Assembly: GCF_905475345.1 (NCBI RefSeq)
Contig: NC_066587.1
Location: forward strand, 2,384,570-2,448,569
Reading direction: 5' to 3'
Length of the DNA stretch: 64,000 nt
From: Vespula vulgaris
Taxonomy: Eukaryota > Arthropoda > Insecta > Hymenoptera > Vespidae
Shown: positions 21,570 through 33,757 of the stretch, in pieces
Position numbering within the stretch: position 1 is the first letter of the stretch
How the letters are laid out: each line of letters begins with the position of its first letter
The notes under the pieces: model-generated
Seen by the model: the letters and a program-made list of their open reading frames with translations, nothing else
The model's database searches: none
Told to the model about the DNA's origin: nothing
Translations under genes and position numbers: made by a program

Positions 21570-24057
21570 TTATATACATATAGGTCTTTGAGGAAGGCAC
21601 ATGTTATAAAATGAATCTTTTCTCCAAAAATCTTTGCTTTTCCATCCACACCATCCTTTGTTTATTACTGTATTTATTTTTTCAGAACCAGTATAATGTG
21701 GATCTAAAATTAAAAACTTTACTTCTCCAGAAGATTCATTATAATTTATTCCTAAAATTGTGTGAGCTAATACTCCACCACCTATGACAAAAGAATACAA
21801 ATTTTAATTTAATTGAAATGATCGAATTGATTATCTATTGTCGATCTTACCAATCATAATTGGTGTTCCTTGTGTATCAAAATGATGTGCAAGATCCGAA
21901 GCTAAAATCGATACTTCCTCTCCGTTCGAAGCACATAGTATTTTTATATTGATTCCAAGAAGAGTTTCTAATATAAACCCTACTTCGGTAGATCCAATCC
22001 ATTGTTTACTACCTATGAAGTTAAATGGTTTGTCACCTATGTCAACTAGGCACTTTTGCATTTCCTTGTGAGATGGTATTGGTATATCGGTATACCCTTG
22101 TAATCTATAATGTATAAATATAACTAGATTGCATCATAGTATATTTTTATAGAAATTTGTTTAATATCTTACCTATACCAAGATATAATAGTTTGAAGAG
22201 ATCTATAAGCACATCCCCACCCATTATCATCAAATTCATTTTGCATATAATGATGGTAAGAATATAATCCATATACAATACTTGATTTACCATCTTAATG
22301 AAAAAAATTAATATTTGGAATGTCATATTTTTTATAGAGTAAATACTTTAATTATAAAGAAAAAGTTAGGACCATACCTGTAATGCTTGGAATAGATTCG
22401 TGGGGATTTATGAGCACATCGTTGTTTTGTACATCGTTAAAGAACCGCACACTGTTCATACGCCGGAAGTAAGGTCTTGTTAAATCTAATGCCAATGTTG
22501 TATGTAATTGCTTTAAGCATGACACTAAAAAGAAGAAGAAAAAGCATGGTATACTTTTATGTCCGATTATTTTTTTTTATATAAATTATCTTACTCGTGC
22601 TATCGTCGTCCCATCCACTTATATAAGGCACTGTTAATAAATGTCCTAGTATTCGTGGTTTAAAATAGAACCATTCCAATGGGATTACATAGTCCATGCA
22701 GGTATAAGGATTAGATTTCCAAAACATTATTATAATGTTTATGTATTGACATATAGATTTGACTAATGCTTTATATAATTCTAAAGAAGTTACACCATGG
22801 TTAACTAAAACTAATCTATCGATATTAAAGGTATATTCTATACTATCAAATGTATCTGTAATATACAAAAAAAATTTTAATAGTACATCGATATAAAATA
22901 TATATTTTTATAACAGTATTACTTACATTTTGCTTGATGCAATACTGGAGCATGTTTACATGCATCGTTAGGTTCTCTTTTAGATATTTGTAATAACGCA
23001 TTCGCGTATATTGCATTCTAACAAAAAAAGTATTAAAAAATATTATTAAGTATAAAAGTAAATAGATTGTATGAAGATATGGTACAATTTTCAATATATT
23101 CTATACTAACTATATTATGTACAGATCCACCATTTGTCCTTAGAACATTAAAAAGTTCCTTGAGTTGTGCATTTTCCACATCATCATCATCATCATTATT
23201 ATTAAAAAGGTAGATATTCTTCGATGGAAAGTAAAATGCTACTTTTCCAGATGAAATCTAGAATTTCAATAAGAGTATAATTATTTTGAAATAATAATTA
23301 TTAATGTTATAAAAATATATTAGATAATAATTAATATTTTTAAATGGAACTTACATGTTCATTTATCTTCTTCAATGTATCCAATATTTTTTCATTTTCA
23401 CCAATTAAAGGTATACCTAATTGTATTCTAACGTACGCAAATTGTTCTTTAAATTTATTTTCATTAATTATCTCAATATTACTAAATTTTTCTAATTCAC
23501 CATTGTTATAATACCATTCCGCATTTGTATTATTCAGCAAGTACTTTAAAACTATTTCATGATTCTTAAAAAAATAAATTATAATTATTTAAAACAACAT
23601 TTGTAAGAAAACAAATGAAAAAAATATATTATTGAAATAATGTTCTACTTACTTTGAATGTTTCAGGAATGTTTTCATCATTTTCTTCAATATACAATAT
23701 TCCACAAGGATCTACATTTGTAGGTAAAAAACTTACAAATGACAGAGTATTAAAAGTATCATCACTATCGTTATTAATATTAAACGTTATTATTGTTAAA
23801 GTATCATTATGTTTTACTCCATATAAATGACCTGTACCTGTAGTAGTTACATTTTTTAATCTCTAAAAAATAATTCATTGTAAATCAATTATTTTTAAAT
23901 ATGTTTTATATAATTCATTTGTAAATTAATAATTTTTAATATTATCTTTAATTATAAAAAATTATCTTTAACTAAAAAAAGGTAAGATATATATGTATAT
24001 ATATGTTTTTTATATTACCTCTATGATGTTAGATAAAACTTGTAATTTCGGCTGCAT
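21570..24057 (-). CDS. UFSP2: Ufm1-specific protease 2 (UFSP2, peptidase family C78)
   Basis: UFSP2 is the cysteine protease that matures the ubiquitin-like Ufm1 precursor and removes Ufm1 from targets, mainly at the endoplasmic reticulum. Ten exons: 24057-24019, 23862-23653, 23564-23355, 23257-23111, 23017-22927, 22855-22595, 22524-22378, 22293-22173, 22104-21851 and 21781-21570. Phases agree throughout and give 563 residues. The catalytic Cys is residue 396 in GWGCAYRSLQTIISWY (codon 22211-22213). The Asp and His are 520 and 522 in LDPHYTG, and the Cys-to-Asp spacing of 124 residues is the family spacing. GGGVLAHTILG and GSKQWIGSTEVGFILE also match. The N-terminal half is divergent and about 95 residues longer than the mammalian protein; it contains an Asn/Asp run near residues 200-210. 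The exon-4 donor is GTTAGT, weaker than the rest. Confidence 0.95.
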
Positions 24058-25448
24058 TTTTCACAAGAATGATGTTGACTAAAAATGTGTAATAATTTTC
24101 AAATTAAACTTCCGTATGGAATGTTCATAAGGTGAAACATAGTAACTCTTTGAACGTGCATTCGTGAATTTAGATTACGTTTTTGTAAGACGTTAAACAG
24201 CAGCTGTTAGAGATGATCGGAACGAGAAGTTAAAGAAATCTTTACAGGGTATTCGTCCGATTGGGTAATTAGAATGGAATATCAATCGTTTTCCTTGCTC
24301 ACTAAGTACAGTGTTTTAAAAAATGGATTCATTTATTCTGTGATGAGAAAAATTACACAGCGTCATCCAACGGACTATTAACTAACTAAGATTATTTTAA
24401 TTACCGAGCGTCGATAAGAAGAAATTACAGATTCCATTGATTTCAAAATTATGTAGATTTTAAATCACACAAGATCAAAATCAAACAAAATATTTTGATA
24501 ACAAAATGAACAAAATAAAGAAAACAATAATTAAGAAAATTTTATTTGTCTATCGACTTATGTACTCTAATCTAAATAATTAAAAAAAGAAAAAAGAAAA
24601 GAAGAAATCAAGCGGCTATATTTTTCTTATTAAAAATTCAAGTATAGATTTTCGTTGAGTCATTCTCTTTTTATAAATACATTTTTCATAAAATCTGTTT
24701 AATAATTTTTTTTCATATATCGTAGAGATATTATTACGTTGCTAGAATTATCGCAAACTAAACGTGAAATTCGATTAAATCCATAGGCATCGCTATATCA
24801 TAGCGTACACGAGATATTTCGCAACTCGATGGCGGTCAATTGCAAATTCGATCGGCCCCTGGCTCTCGGCTATAATTTTTCTATACTGACAATATAACAT
24901 CAGCACGGAAGATAAACTTGCCTGTGATAAAATTCATGGTGTATATACGTAAAACGAGAGTTTTAATCAAATTGACACGAATACAATGGCCAACAGAGAG
25001 ATATAAATAAACTTTGGTAATAATATCGACGAGATAACGACGATTTGCAATCGAACGAAGAAAAAAAAAGGAGGGTCAGAGAATGTTTTATTCTATTTAA
25101 TGTGTATCTACCCCATTTTTGAGAATAAAAAAAAAAAAGAAAAAAAAGAGATAAAAGAATTAGACCTTATTTTTTTACATCATAAAATAGTATTCGGAAT
25201 GTAGGTGTTTCTTATTTCGTTTAAATAATATTAGGAAAAGAAAGAAAGAAAGAAAGAAGAAAAAAAAAAAAGAAAGAAAAATAAAGTTTCGACAGATTGA
25301 AGAAAATAAAAAGGTTCGATTAAATAAATAACACGAAACGTGACGTTTCTCGTAATTTTCTTTTGCTTTTACAGAAAACACCATTATTGACGTCTGCATT
25401 GCGTTGAGATATTTTTTGAAACAAGTACAGAATGTTTTGATAATGGTC

Positions 25449-25484
<36 letters not shown>

Positions 25485-25620
25485 TTTCAGAATTTCCTTC
25501 GAACGATAGTAATCGTTTCGTATTGTCGTTTTACGGGTCAACAGCGATACATGGATAAGCTCGAAAGAGCCCTACCTAGCTAGGATTTTACCTACTAAAT
25601 GTAAATTTGGAGAAATGTTT

Positions 25621-25653
<33 letters not shown>

Positions 25654-25955
25654 GAGGATAAGTGACTTTGGAAGTTGAAGCTCGCATAACGGATGTACAA
25701 TGTTGAGAACGTGGAAGTGCGAAGCTATGCCACAAGGTTTGCATAGTGTTCCCTTGTGTTCATAGAACGAAACAACTTAGGAAGCTCTGTCTGATATCTC
25801 GTCTATGGACTATCCTTTCCTTACTAGCTCTTAACTTAGCTAATTTCGTATTAGAACTCACCTCACATTTACGTTTAGAGAGAGAGAGAGAGAAAGAGGG
25901 TACGTTTGTTCAAAGGAGATCACCTTCAGTTAATCCTTCCTTCCTTCCTTGTCAT

Positions 25956-25989
<34 letters not shown>

Positions 25990-26400
25990 TTTCTCTATCT
26001 CTTTCAGGTGTTTCGAAATTCCTTATCATGTTTAAAGGAATTAGATCGGCGTACTAGACATTACTTCGACTTCCTAGCCGAGATAACTTCTCTTAAGGTT
26101 CTCGTCCACTGCGAGCATGTATTCTCATCGTCGTTTTCTCATCAAACTATGATACCTATATCGATCATCTTCGTCCCTTTACCTTTACTATCACTTTACC
26201 ATCTCTAACGATCTTATTCATCCACTTAGATTACTTTTCAAATTATATATTCTTTTAATATCGATCTTTTTTTTTTTGTAATGTCGATTATTTTTAATAT
26301 CCATTTCTTTGAAATTGAATCAATCAATTTAAGATTAAAATATTAATACTTTCGGGAATTTGATAATTATTTGAACGACATGTAATATACACGGAGAACA
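24058..26400. other. UFSP2 upstream region running into low-complexity DNA
   Basis: The first 250 bases should contain the UFSP2 promoter (ordinary complexity, including the word CAGCAGCTGTTAGAGATGATCGG). An island at 24730-24960 also has ordinary complexity. After that come A-rich runs at 25060-25150 and 25230-25290, CT and GA tracts at 25450-25481, 25623-25651, 25878-25897 and 25960-25986, and T-rich DNA. Open frames here are rich in Ser/Leu or Arg/Glu because of the CT and GA tracts. No exon is supported. Confidence 0.5.
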
Positions 26401-26479
26401 GTAAACTAATATTAAAACAATAGTTCAGTCCTGATTGAGATTTTATTTGATTTTAAAAGAATGATAATATAGAAGTAGA

Positions 26480-26659
26480 ATGATCGTTACCAATCCCTGG
26501 GTCTCCGTAAGCAGCAACCTCCACGTGGTGAGACCTGGGTCAGTATTGCTTGCGATATATCGAAATTTAAATCTAGATTGTATAACGCAAGTACTACCGG
26601 GCGAATGGCTGCATATTTCAGTGCGTTTACAACATTTTTTTCTTTTTAATTTTAATTAA
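26480..26659 (+). other. Coding-like open island of 59 codons, identity unknown
   Basis: An ATG-to-TAA frame of 59 codons lies in a region otherwise without open, balanced reading frames. The first 16 codons have mostly C or G at the third position (NPWVSVSSNLHVVRPG), unlike the AT-rich surroundings. An alternative exon from the acceptor-like GAAGTAG to the donor-like CACGTG|GTGAGA is also open in another frame. The same bases can form an imperfect hairpin (CCCTGGGTCTC with GAGACCTGGG, with one bulge). I cannot choose between a short exon, an RNA hairpin and a conserved DNA element. Confidence 0.25.
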
Positions 26660-26926
26660 ATACTAAAATAGATTCATTTGATATTGTCATATAATTATAC
26701 TTTGATAGATATAGTTGAATTTTTAAGTAACTGTTTAGAGAAACACACTGAAAAGTTTATATTTTGTTCATACTTATCATTGAAGTTGCATACGCTATGA
26801 GTGAAAGGTGATAAACTGCTATATGCATCGAGATTGCGATGTTGTGTGTCGTCTTTTGGTTTGTTGCATCGTTTGTTTATTGCATTTGGGATTGTCGAAG
26901 AATGAAAATATCGAAGATATTTAATG

Positions 26927-26957
<31 letters not shown>

Positions 26958-28511
26958 GGGAATAAAAATTTATAGATAAAGATTTTCGTGGAAACATCTA
27001 AATCATTAAACTTGACTAGTATCGCAGTTATCGACGTAGGCCAGTAATATTAAATTGTTTATTTATAGTAACATGAAGTCGATTACTTATCGACGCAGGT
27101 CGCGATTATTTATCGACATAGATCGAAGATAGTAGGTTAGCTATTTATCGACATAGCTTGAATACAGTAAGTCGGTTACTTATCGACATCTTTGAATCCA
27201 TGATTTTCGATATGGTTTATATAGGGGCTGGATATATATATATTTTTTATTTCAATATTCTTATTTTTTATTTTTTGGGTACAGTAGAAGGGACGATGCA
27301 ACAGAATAAGAGACAGTATTAATATCTGCGATTTTCTGGTTCGAAATCGAAGTCCTTATAAATTAATCAAATTTATAATCCATCATAGGACTATTTCTAT
27401 GAATGAAAACATTTGAATGAAATAAGAGTGATGTTAAATATTAAAGGAGAAGGTGTTAATACGACAGATATTTGGGAAGCACATTTCGTTTTTGTATATG
27501 TATATATTTATAATAATTAAATTTGTTGAAATACTATATGATATCGATCGTTATTTATATATAATATAATACGACAGAACATTTCGATGGAATTATTTTA
27601 AGGATGCTTTTAGCGTCAGGATTTTCGTTAAAATAGTATAGAAATAAAATATTCACGAGATACTCCGGGAAATAGTAGTTCATTTTGTTTTTGTATTTGA
27701 CTTGTATGCGCATATGTAACAATTGGGTATCCAAGATCGTGTCTTCACTTCTGGACGATCGTCAAGGGGAAACGCGTTGTCAAATATTCGGAAGGCATCT
27801 CACGAGGACCATTTCTCTTTGGGTGGCTAACTTTGCATTCTTAGGGTTCGCCTACCGTTTTCTTCTTTCGCATTTCTAAAGAACAGGTTTACGTGAACGG
27901 CGACGATGTCGACGACGGTTCGCTTGACCCTTCGAACGAGAAGAAATAAAAAAAAAAAAAAGAAAAAAGGGGAAAAAAATAGAAAGAGAAGATCGAAAAG
28001 AAGAGAGAAAACTTCTTTTACCATGTCTAACTTTCTCTCTCTTTCTCTCTCTCTCTCTTTCTCTGTCTCTCTGTCTCTCTTTCTCTCCCCCTTGGAAGAA
28101 TATTTGAAATTTTCCAATGCTGAAAAATGTACTTTTCCCGTTCGAGATGTACTTTTCTTCCTCTAGCATCCGTGTTGGTTTCACGTTGGCGAACGATAAG
28201 ACCTTCTTCTATCTTCGAAATCGGATAGAATCCGTTTCTTTCTCTTTCTCGATCTCTTTCTTTTATTTTTCCAAGGAAATCATTCCGCATAGCTGAATGT
28301 ACTCGTGGAAGGAGCATGAAAATCTAGACACATACATATATACGAATACATACATACACATACATTCTTATACGTACATAAGAGTATATATAGTTGAATG
28401 AAAGATAATTTACCTTCTATCTAAAATATCCTATTATTATATTTCAATCGATAGAAGAAAAAAAAAAGAAGAAAAACTCAATGAACAATATATATACTTT
28501 TTTTTATCGAG

Positions 28512-28558
<47 letters not shown>

Positions 28559-28720
28559 TCAGATAAAGATGACCAATCTTATATACAATAATCACACGAT
28601 TTAATCATCCCTAATTATATCACTTGTTTCAAAACGAAGAAGAAAACGTCGTCGTCGAAGGAATCGAATCGGATCGTTACTCAAGATCGATTACTCGTAA
28701 TATCAATCCTCTCTCTCTCT
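26660..28720. other. Gene-poor stretch with microsatellites
   Basis: Contents: (TA)n at about 26928-26954; the degenerate repeat at 27027-27192; AT-rich DNA at 27230-27640; a more balanced island at 27680-27930 with no recognisable protein; A-rich then CT-rich DNA at 27945-28090; CA/TA words at 28330-28390; and (TA)n at 28517-28553. Open frames across 27827-28317 are made of RERE or SLSL runs and are not credible genes. Confidence 0.5.
27027..27192. repeat. Degenerate TTATCGACATAG repeat
   Basis: The word TTATCGAC followed by RYAGG or ATAG recurs near 27029, 27088, 27111, 27146 and 27181. The last three copies are 35 bases apart and are preceded by GTTAGCTATT or GTCGGTTACT. It reads as a small decaying minisatellite. 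Confidence 0.6.
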
Positions 28721-28734
28721 CTCTTATACACTGA

Positions 28735-29335
28735 CTCACTCATTCACTCACGTCGAATTTCGTTTGGCCGACTCCGTAATGCACACCGCGTCGAATGCAA
28801 TTTGGGAAACAAAACAGATTAACGGAGCGACGCGCGCGAGGGCCGTTTCGTATTAGCAAGACCGAAAGGTACGCGTAAATACACACACACACACACACAA
28901 ACATACATATCCACAGATATCTACACACACACACATATATACAGAAATATATATACGTATAGAGAAGCAATCATTCACTTACACACGCACGTCCATCCAC
29001 GGTTTTGCGTTTAGTGATTGCGGCGTCGACGTTGCGGTCGTACGTCAATCGCAATAGCACGTCGGCCTCGATGCGACGACATATCGAGCCCACCGCGAAG
29101 ACAGAGCAAGCTCTCCCCTTCCCTTTCCCCAAAACCCACCCACTCAACCACCCATCCACCCGGTTCGTCGAGCTATCTCCCTTCGATCCCCTTCGCTATC
29201 CTGTCTCCTCCGCGTTTGGCATTCACCCCTTCTGCAAGCCTAACCCAGTCGCCCGCCGTGCACGTCTGCGGTACTCAACTGGTCGCTCTCCAAATTCTAA
29301 TTTCGAATAATTCGAATGGCTATAAGTCACGATGA
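28735..29335. other. CG-rich island, possible promoter or first exon
   Basis: Against a strongly AT-rich background this segment is unusually rich in CG dinucleotides (GAGCGACGCGCGCGAGGGCC near 28825, GCGGCGTCGACGTTGCGG near 29020, TCGATGCGACGACATATCG near 29070) and then C-rich at 29110-29270. Two overlapping open frames of about 100 codons span 29005-29335, but neither has a recognisable motif. A promoter or 5' UTR exon of an unseen transcript is the likeliest reading; a simple base-composition pocket is the alternative. Confidence 0.3.
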
Positions 29336-29995
29336 ATGAACATTTTCATCAATTAAAACGATCACCTTGTACGTCTCTTGAATATATTTGATCTCGTTGT
29401 TCGTTTGATATATATCTTCCTTTTTCTTTTTTTTTCTTTCTTTTTTCTTGTTCTTTTTCTTTTCCTTTCTTTTTCTTTATTACAAGACGAAACTTCGAAA
29501 CTTCGAAAAGAATATTGTCTCGATTCGAAAACAAAGATATTATTTGTATAAACTTTCTTTAGCAACGTAGTAGAACCGTATTTGTCTTGATAAATTTATT
29601 TGACGATGGTTCTGGTAGAACTTTTTATCGATATGTTACGTCATCGTATAATATTTTCATAAATAACGCTTTAACAATAAAAAATGATAAATAACAATTT
29701 ATATTTGCGAGTCGGTATAATAATTATGGGGGAATAGTGAAATTAGAGATTTTTAGTTATGAAGTTCTATCGTATTTATATATTTATTTATTTATATCCT
29801 TTCGATAGAAAGATAGATAACTGTTATATTTAATTTTGGATTTGGAAACTTTGATCCAATATAGGATTATATAAATTAAACAGCATTTCAACGATGTATA
29901 GCTTAGTTAGACAAAATGAAAGAAAGAATGCGTGACAAAACAGAGAAAAGAGAGAGAGAGAAAGAGAAAGACAGAGATTATTAAAATTTATAATT

Positions 29996-30031
<36 letters not shown>

Positions 30032-30775
30032 ATTTTTATTTTCTGTTTTACAAACGAAGAAAAAAAATGTTGAAAGTAAACCAAAATGATAAATATATTT
30101 AAGAAAATTGAATATATGCGCTTTTTCGAATAAATTAAAATCATTCAAAAATGGTTGGTACTCTTTGGTACGATCGCTTATATTATAGCAAAACGTTTTC
30201 CCGCTAAAAGCAAGTTAATGACCGTGCCGATCCGCGCGAACTATGATGTAACACTGGGCCTGTAGAGAGGAGGATCCACGTTCGAAATTAATTCCATAAC
30301 AACGCAGATCAATCAAAATTATTTCTGCACTGGTGCCCGCCGTTATCGATCGCGAGAGTGCTTCGATTATTTAACCGTTCAAAATAGCTAACCAATACTG
30401 TATCTCTGCATTTAGTCTCTTTGTTTCACGAATTTTCGAATGCTGGGGTTTGTCATATTTTACGGGATCTATAAGAGAGATTCTACAATTCGATTTGCAT
30501 AATTCATTATAATCAATTCATAAACAATCGGGATTATATTTAATTCGATTGATATTTTTATTTATTTTTCTTTTTTCTTTTTTATATAAGTATATATTAC
30601 ATATGTATATATATATATATATAAATATATATATATGTACACATGTGTGTGTGTGTGTATATATAGGAAAAGCCTTCGTATATAGAGGAAAAAAGACAAG
30701 AAAAATAAAAAGCAAGGAAACATGGAACGATTACTCTTAATCCTATCGAACGATCCATCCTGTCCATGTACTAGA

Positions 30776-30839
<64 letters not shown>

Positions 30840-31200
30840 TCCTTTAATCCGAGCTATGTCGTCGATGTATGTACGTTCTTCGTTCGTCTACAACTCGAAC
30901 AGCATCATTCTCCCTCCCTTTCTCTCTCTCATCCGTGATCGACTCTGTCTTTTCGTTTTTTGCGTTTCCTCTTTATTTTTTTCCCTCTTTTTTTCTCTCT
31001 CTTTCTTCCGTTTATTTTTTCTCCTTTTTTTTACTATTTCGTTCCTTCTTTTTCAGCTTTACGTCACACAGAACGAGAAGATTAGCAGCATCGATATCGT
31101 TCAGAGAATACAAACTCGTTCGTTTGCTCCAATCGATTCTGACGTCTACAAACAGGACAAGGTTCATGTTTTGAGATAACAGACAGCAATAACAAGAGAC

Positions 31201-31243
<43 letters not shown>

Positions 31244-31962
31244 GAGGGGAGGGAAGGAGAGATGAACATTTCAATTCACACAATACAGGAAGCAACGAAA
31301 CGAATCGTGGGATTCCAATATGGACATCCATTTGATGTTCACAGATGGTCATCGTAAACGTTGAGATGTACTAGTAGATATAATTTTGCTTTGCGAAAAT
31401 CCCTCGTTGAATTTGGAACACATTTTCATTTCTCGAAAATCCAAAGGAAAAACGAAAAAAGAGAAAAGGACTTGCGAGTGTACTCCTCGATCGGGTCTGT
31501 CTTCCTACCGTAAGGGAAAGATTCTCTGAGAGGGAGTCATTTGTGCTCTCCGTGGTTCGCCTCGAAAAGGCTCGTTTCTTTCGTGGCTCCTTGTAAAAGC
31601 CCGATTAAAAGGCTTTTAACGAGAAAAGTGTTTTCGATGGTGAAGTGCTAAAAAATTGCTAGAAAGTGGAAATAACGATCGAACGAACGAACGAACGCAC
31701 GCATTGATCCGTTCTAGAAAGTTTTTCTTTTTCTTTCTTTCTTCTTCTTCTTCTTCTTTTTCTTTTTTTTTTCTTTCTTTTTTTCTACCGAGCAATAAGA
31801 AAACCGCGATTCGAAAAGAAATTAAAGAAAAAAACGCAAAGATAGGATAATATAATATTTATCGAATTATCGTAAAATTTTTGATAAAAAAGTTGTTCTT
31901 TTTATTATAGAATATATATATTATATATGACATATATACTTATATATATAAATTTTTGTGAG

Positions 31963-31994
<32 letters not shown>

Positions 31995-32429
31995 ATATGT
32001 TCCTTTCAAGTAGATATATATCCAGAAAATATCAATTACCGAATATCTTATACTTTCAATATAAATGAATAAGAAATTTTATTATTGAAAAAATATTCTA
32101 ATAAATATTACGTTAGATTATAATCCATAACCATACTCAAATAGTTATACTCCATGAAATATAATATCACTTTCTGGCATCTCCTGTATCCAATGGTATA
32201 CAAATAGAAAATCTATATATCATCTTATATTCTCGTGTTTTCTTCGGTGTCTTTCTTTTTCTTTTTTTAATTTTTTTTTCTTTTTTAAAAGTCTTTCTTT
32301 TTTCTATTTTATTTCATGTTCCTTTTATACATATATCCTTTCTCTTTCATGGATCTCAACGTTTCTCCGTTGCTTCTCACCCTTGGTTTCCTCTTCTTTC
32401 ATCCTTTCAGTCTCCGGTTTCCTCGACTT

Positions 32430-32471
<42 letters not shown>

Positions 32472-33580
32472 TTCATAAGATGCACCGGTAGTACGTACAG
32501 CCATGCTTGTATTACTATTTTCCTTTACTCCGTCATCCTTCTTTCCAACACCAGCGTTTATCATTTCTCCTCTTTCCTCTTTGTCCTCGTAGTCGTTGAT
32601 TTTCTCACTTTCTTTTTCTCCTTCTTTTTCTTCTCTTTCATCTTTTTCTTCTTCTTATTTTTCTTCTTCTTTTGGAATATTATACCCTCGTGGATCGCGT
32701 GCCAAGCTAAGTAAATGATAAATAAATATCTTGGTACTTTTTATCCTTTCGATTCACCCTCTCTTTTTCTCTCTGTCTCTCTCCTTTCTTTCCTTCTTTC
32801 TTTATCCTTCTCTCTTTATAATAATAATTGTAAACGTAGATAGTTATCTCATTGCTTAACAACGTGATATCATTCTTATCAAAAGATATTTTCAACTTTC
32901 TTCATTGCCAAAAGTTTCTACGGATTTCTGACTCACTTTATTTCGTTGCTTTTGTCACTCGTTTTAAGTATTACACAAGCAACCATTTTCGTGTATTATG
33001 AGCGATGATAAGAAGAAGTAATAGTAATAGAAATAGAAATAGAAGAAGAAGAATGGAATAGGTATGATTCCAGAGAAGAGGATATTAAAGCTGATGTAAA
33101 AGTCTTTTGTCCTTCTCTCTCTTTCTTTTTATTTCTTTTGATAAGGAGCAAATTCGAATGACGAAGAAAATAAAGAATACTGTTGTATTCAAGGTAATTA
33201 CATAAATTTCGCGTTAATGAGAAATTCGTCCGCAATGAGATTCGCAAAATTATTTTTCTTTGGTTTAATTATTAAAATGGTATCGTGTCAAACGTATCGA
33301 TGAAAGGGAATTAATGTTTCTATGGGAATATTTTACGAAAATGAAGGGAATACATGTAAACGATGAATGACATTTGCGATTTTGATTTTAACGAGAAATT
33401 TCAACGAATGAAAATCATTTCTAAAATCAGGAAGTACGATTTCGAAAGTTTTCGCTCGAACGATCTCACTCGGGAGGAAGACAAAGAGAAGTGAGATAAA
33501 GCGAGTCGAGAGTGGTAGAACGATTTGTCTTCACGGTATTTCAATTTCATAATGATGAAATAAGGAGAAAATGTCTACAT
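29336..33580. other. Gene-poor stretch with GA/CT and TA tracts
   Basis: No exon is supported. It contains T/C-rich DNA at 29410-29480, (TA)n at 29996-30030 and 30600-30635, a GA tract at 30783-30835, T/C-rich runs at 30900-31050, GA at 31204-31239, TTC-rich DNA at 31720-31790, CT at 32435-32466 and TTC/CTT runs at 32590-32670. An island of ordinary complexity with CG words lies at 30170-30450, and another at 31480-31660. Confidence 0.5.
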
Positions 33581-33581
33581 T

Positions 33582-33583
33582 AT

Positions 33584-33639
<56 letters not shown>

Positions 33640-33699
33640 TTATCTATCTATCCATCCTTCTCTTTTACTATCTCGTTTTCTCTCTCTCTCTCTCTCTCT

Positions 33700-33755
<56 letters not shown>
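33582..33755. repeat. Composite microsatellite (TATC)n (CT)n (TA)n
   Basis: About 70 bases of TATC repeats (33584-33655) are followed by CT repeats at 33680-33701, and these pass directly into an uninterrupted TA run at 33703-33755. The open frames across it (YLSI and SLSL runs) are repeat artefacts. Confidence 0.95.

Positions 33756-33757
<2 letters not shown>

Noticed and set aside
33582..33660. Regularly repeated array that might be taken for a CRISPR
   Set aside because: It is a four-base microsatellite without spacers, in a eukaryotic genome.
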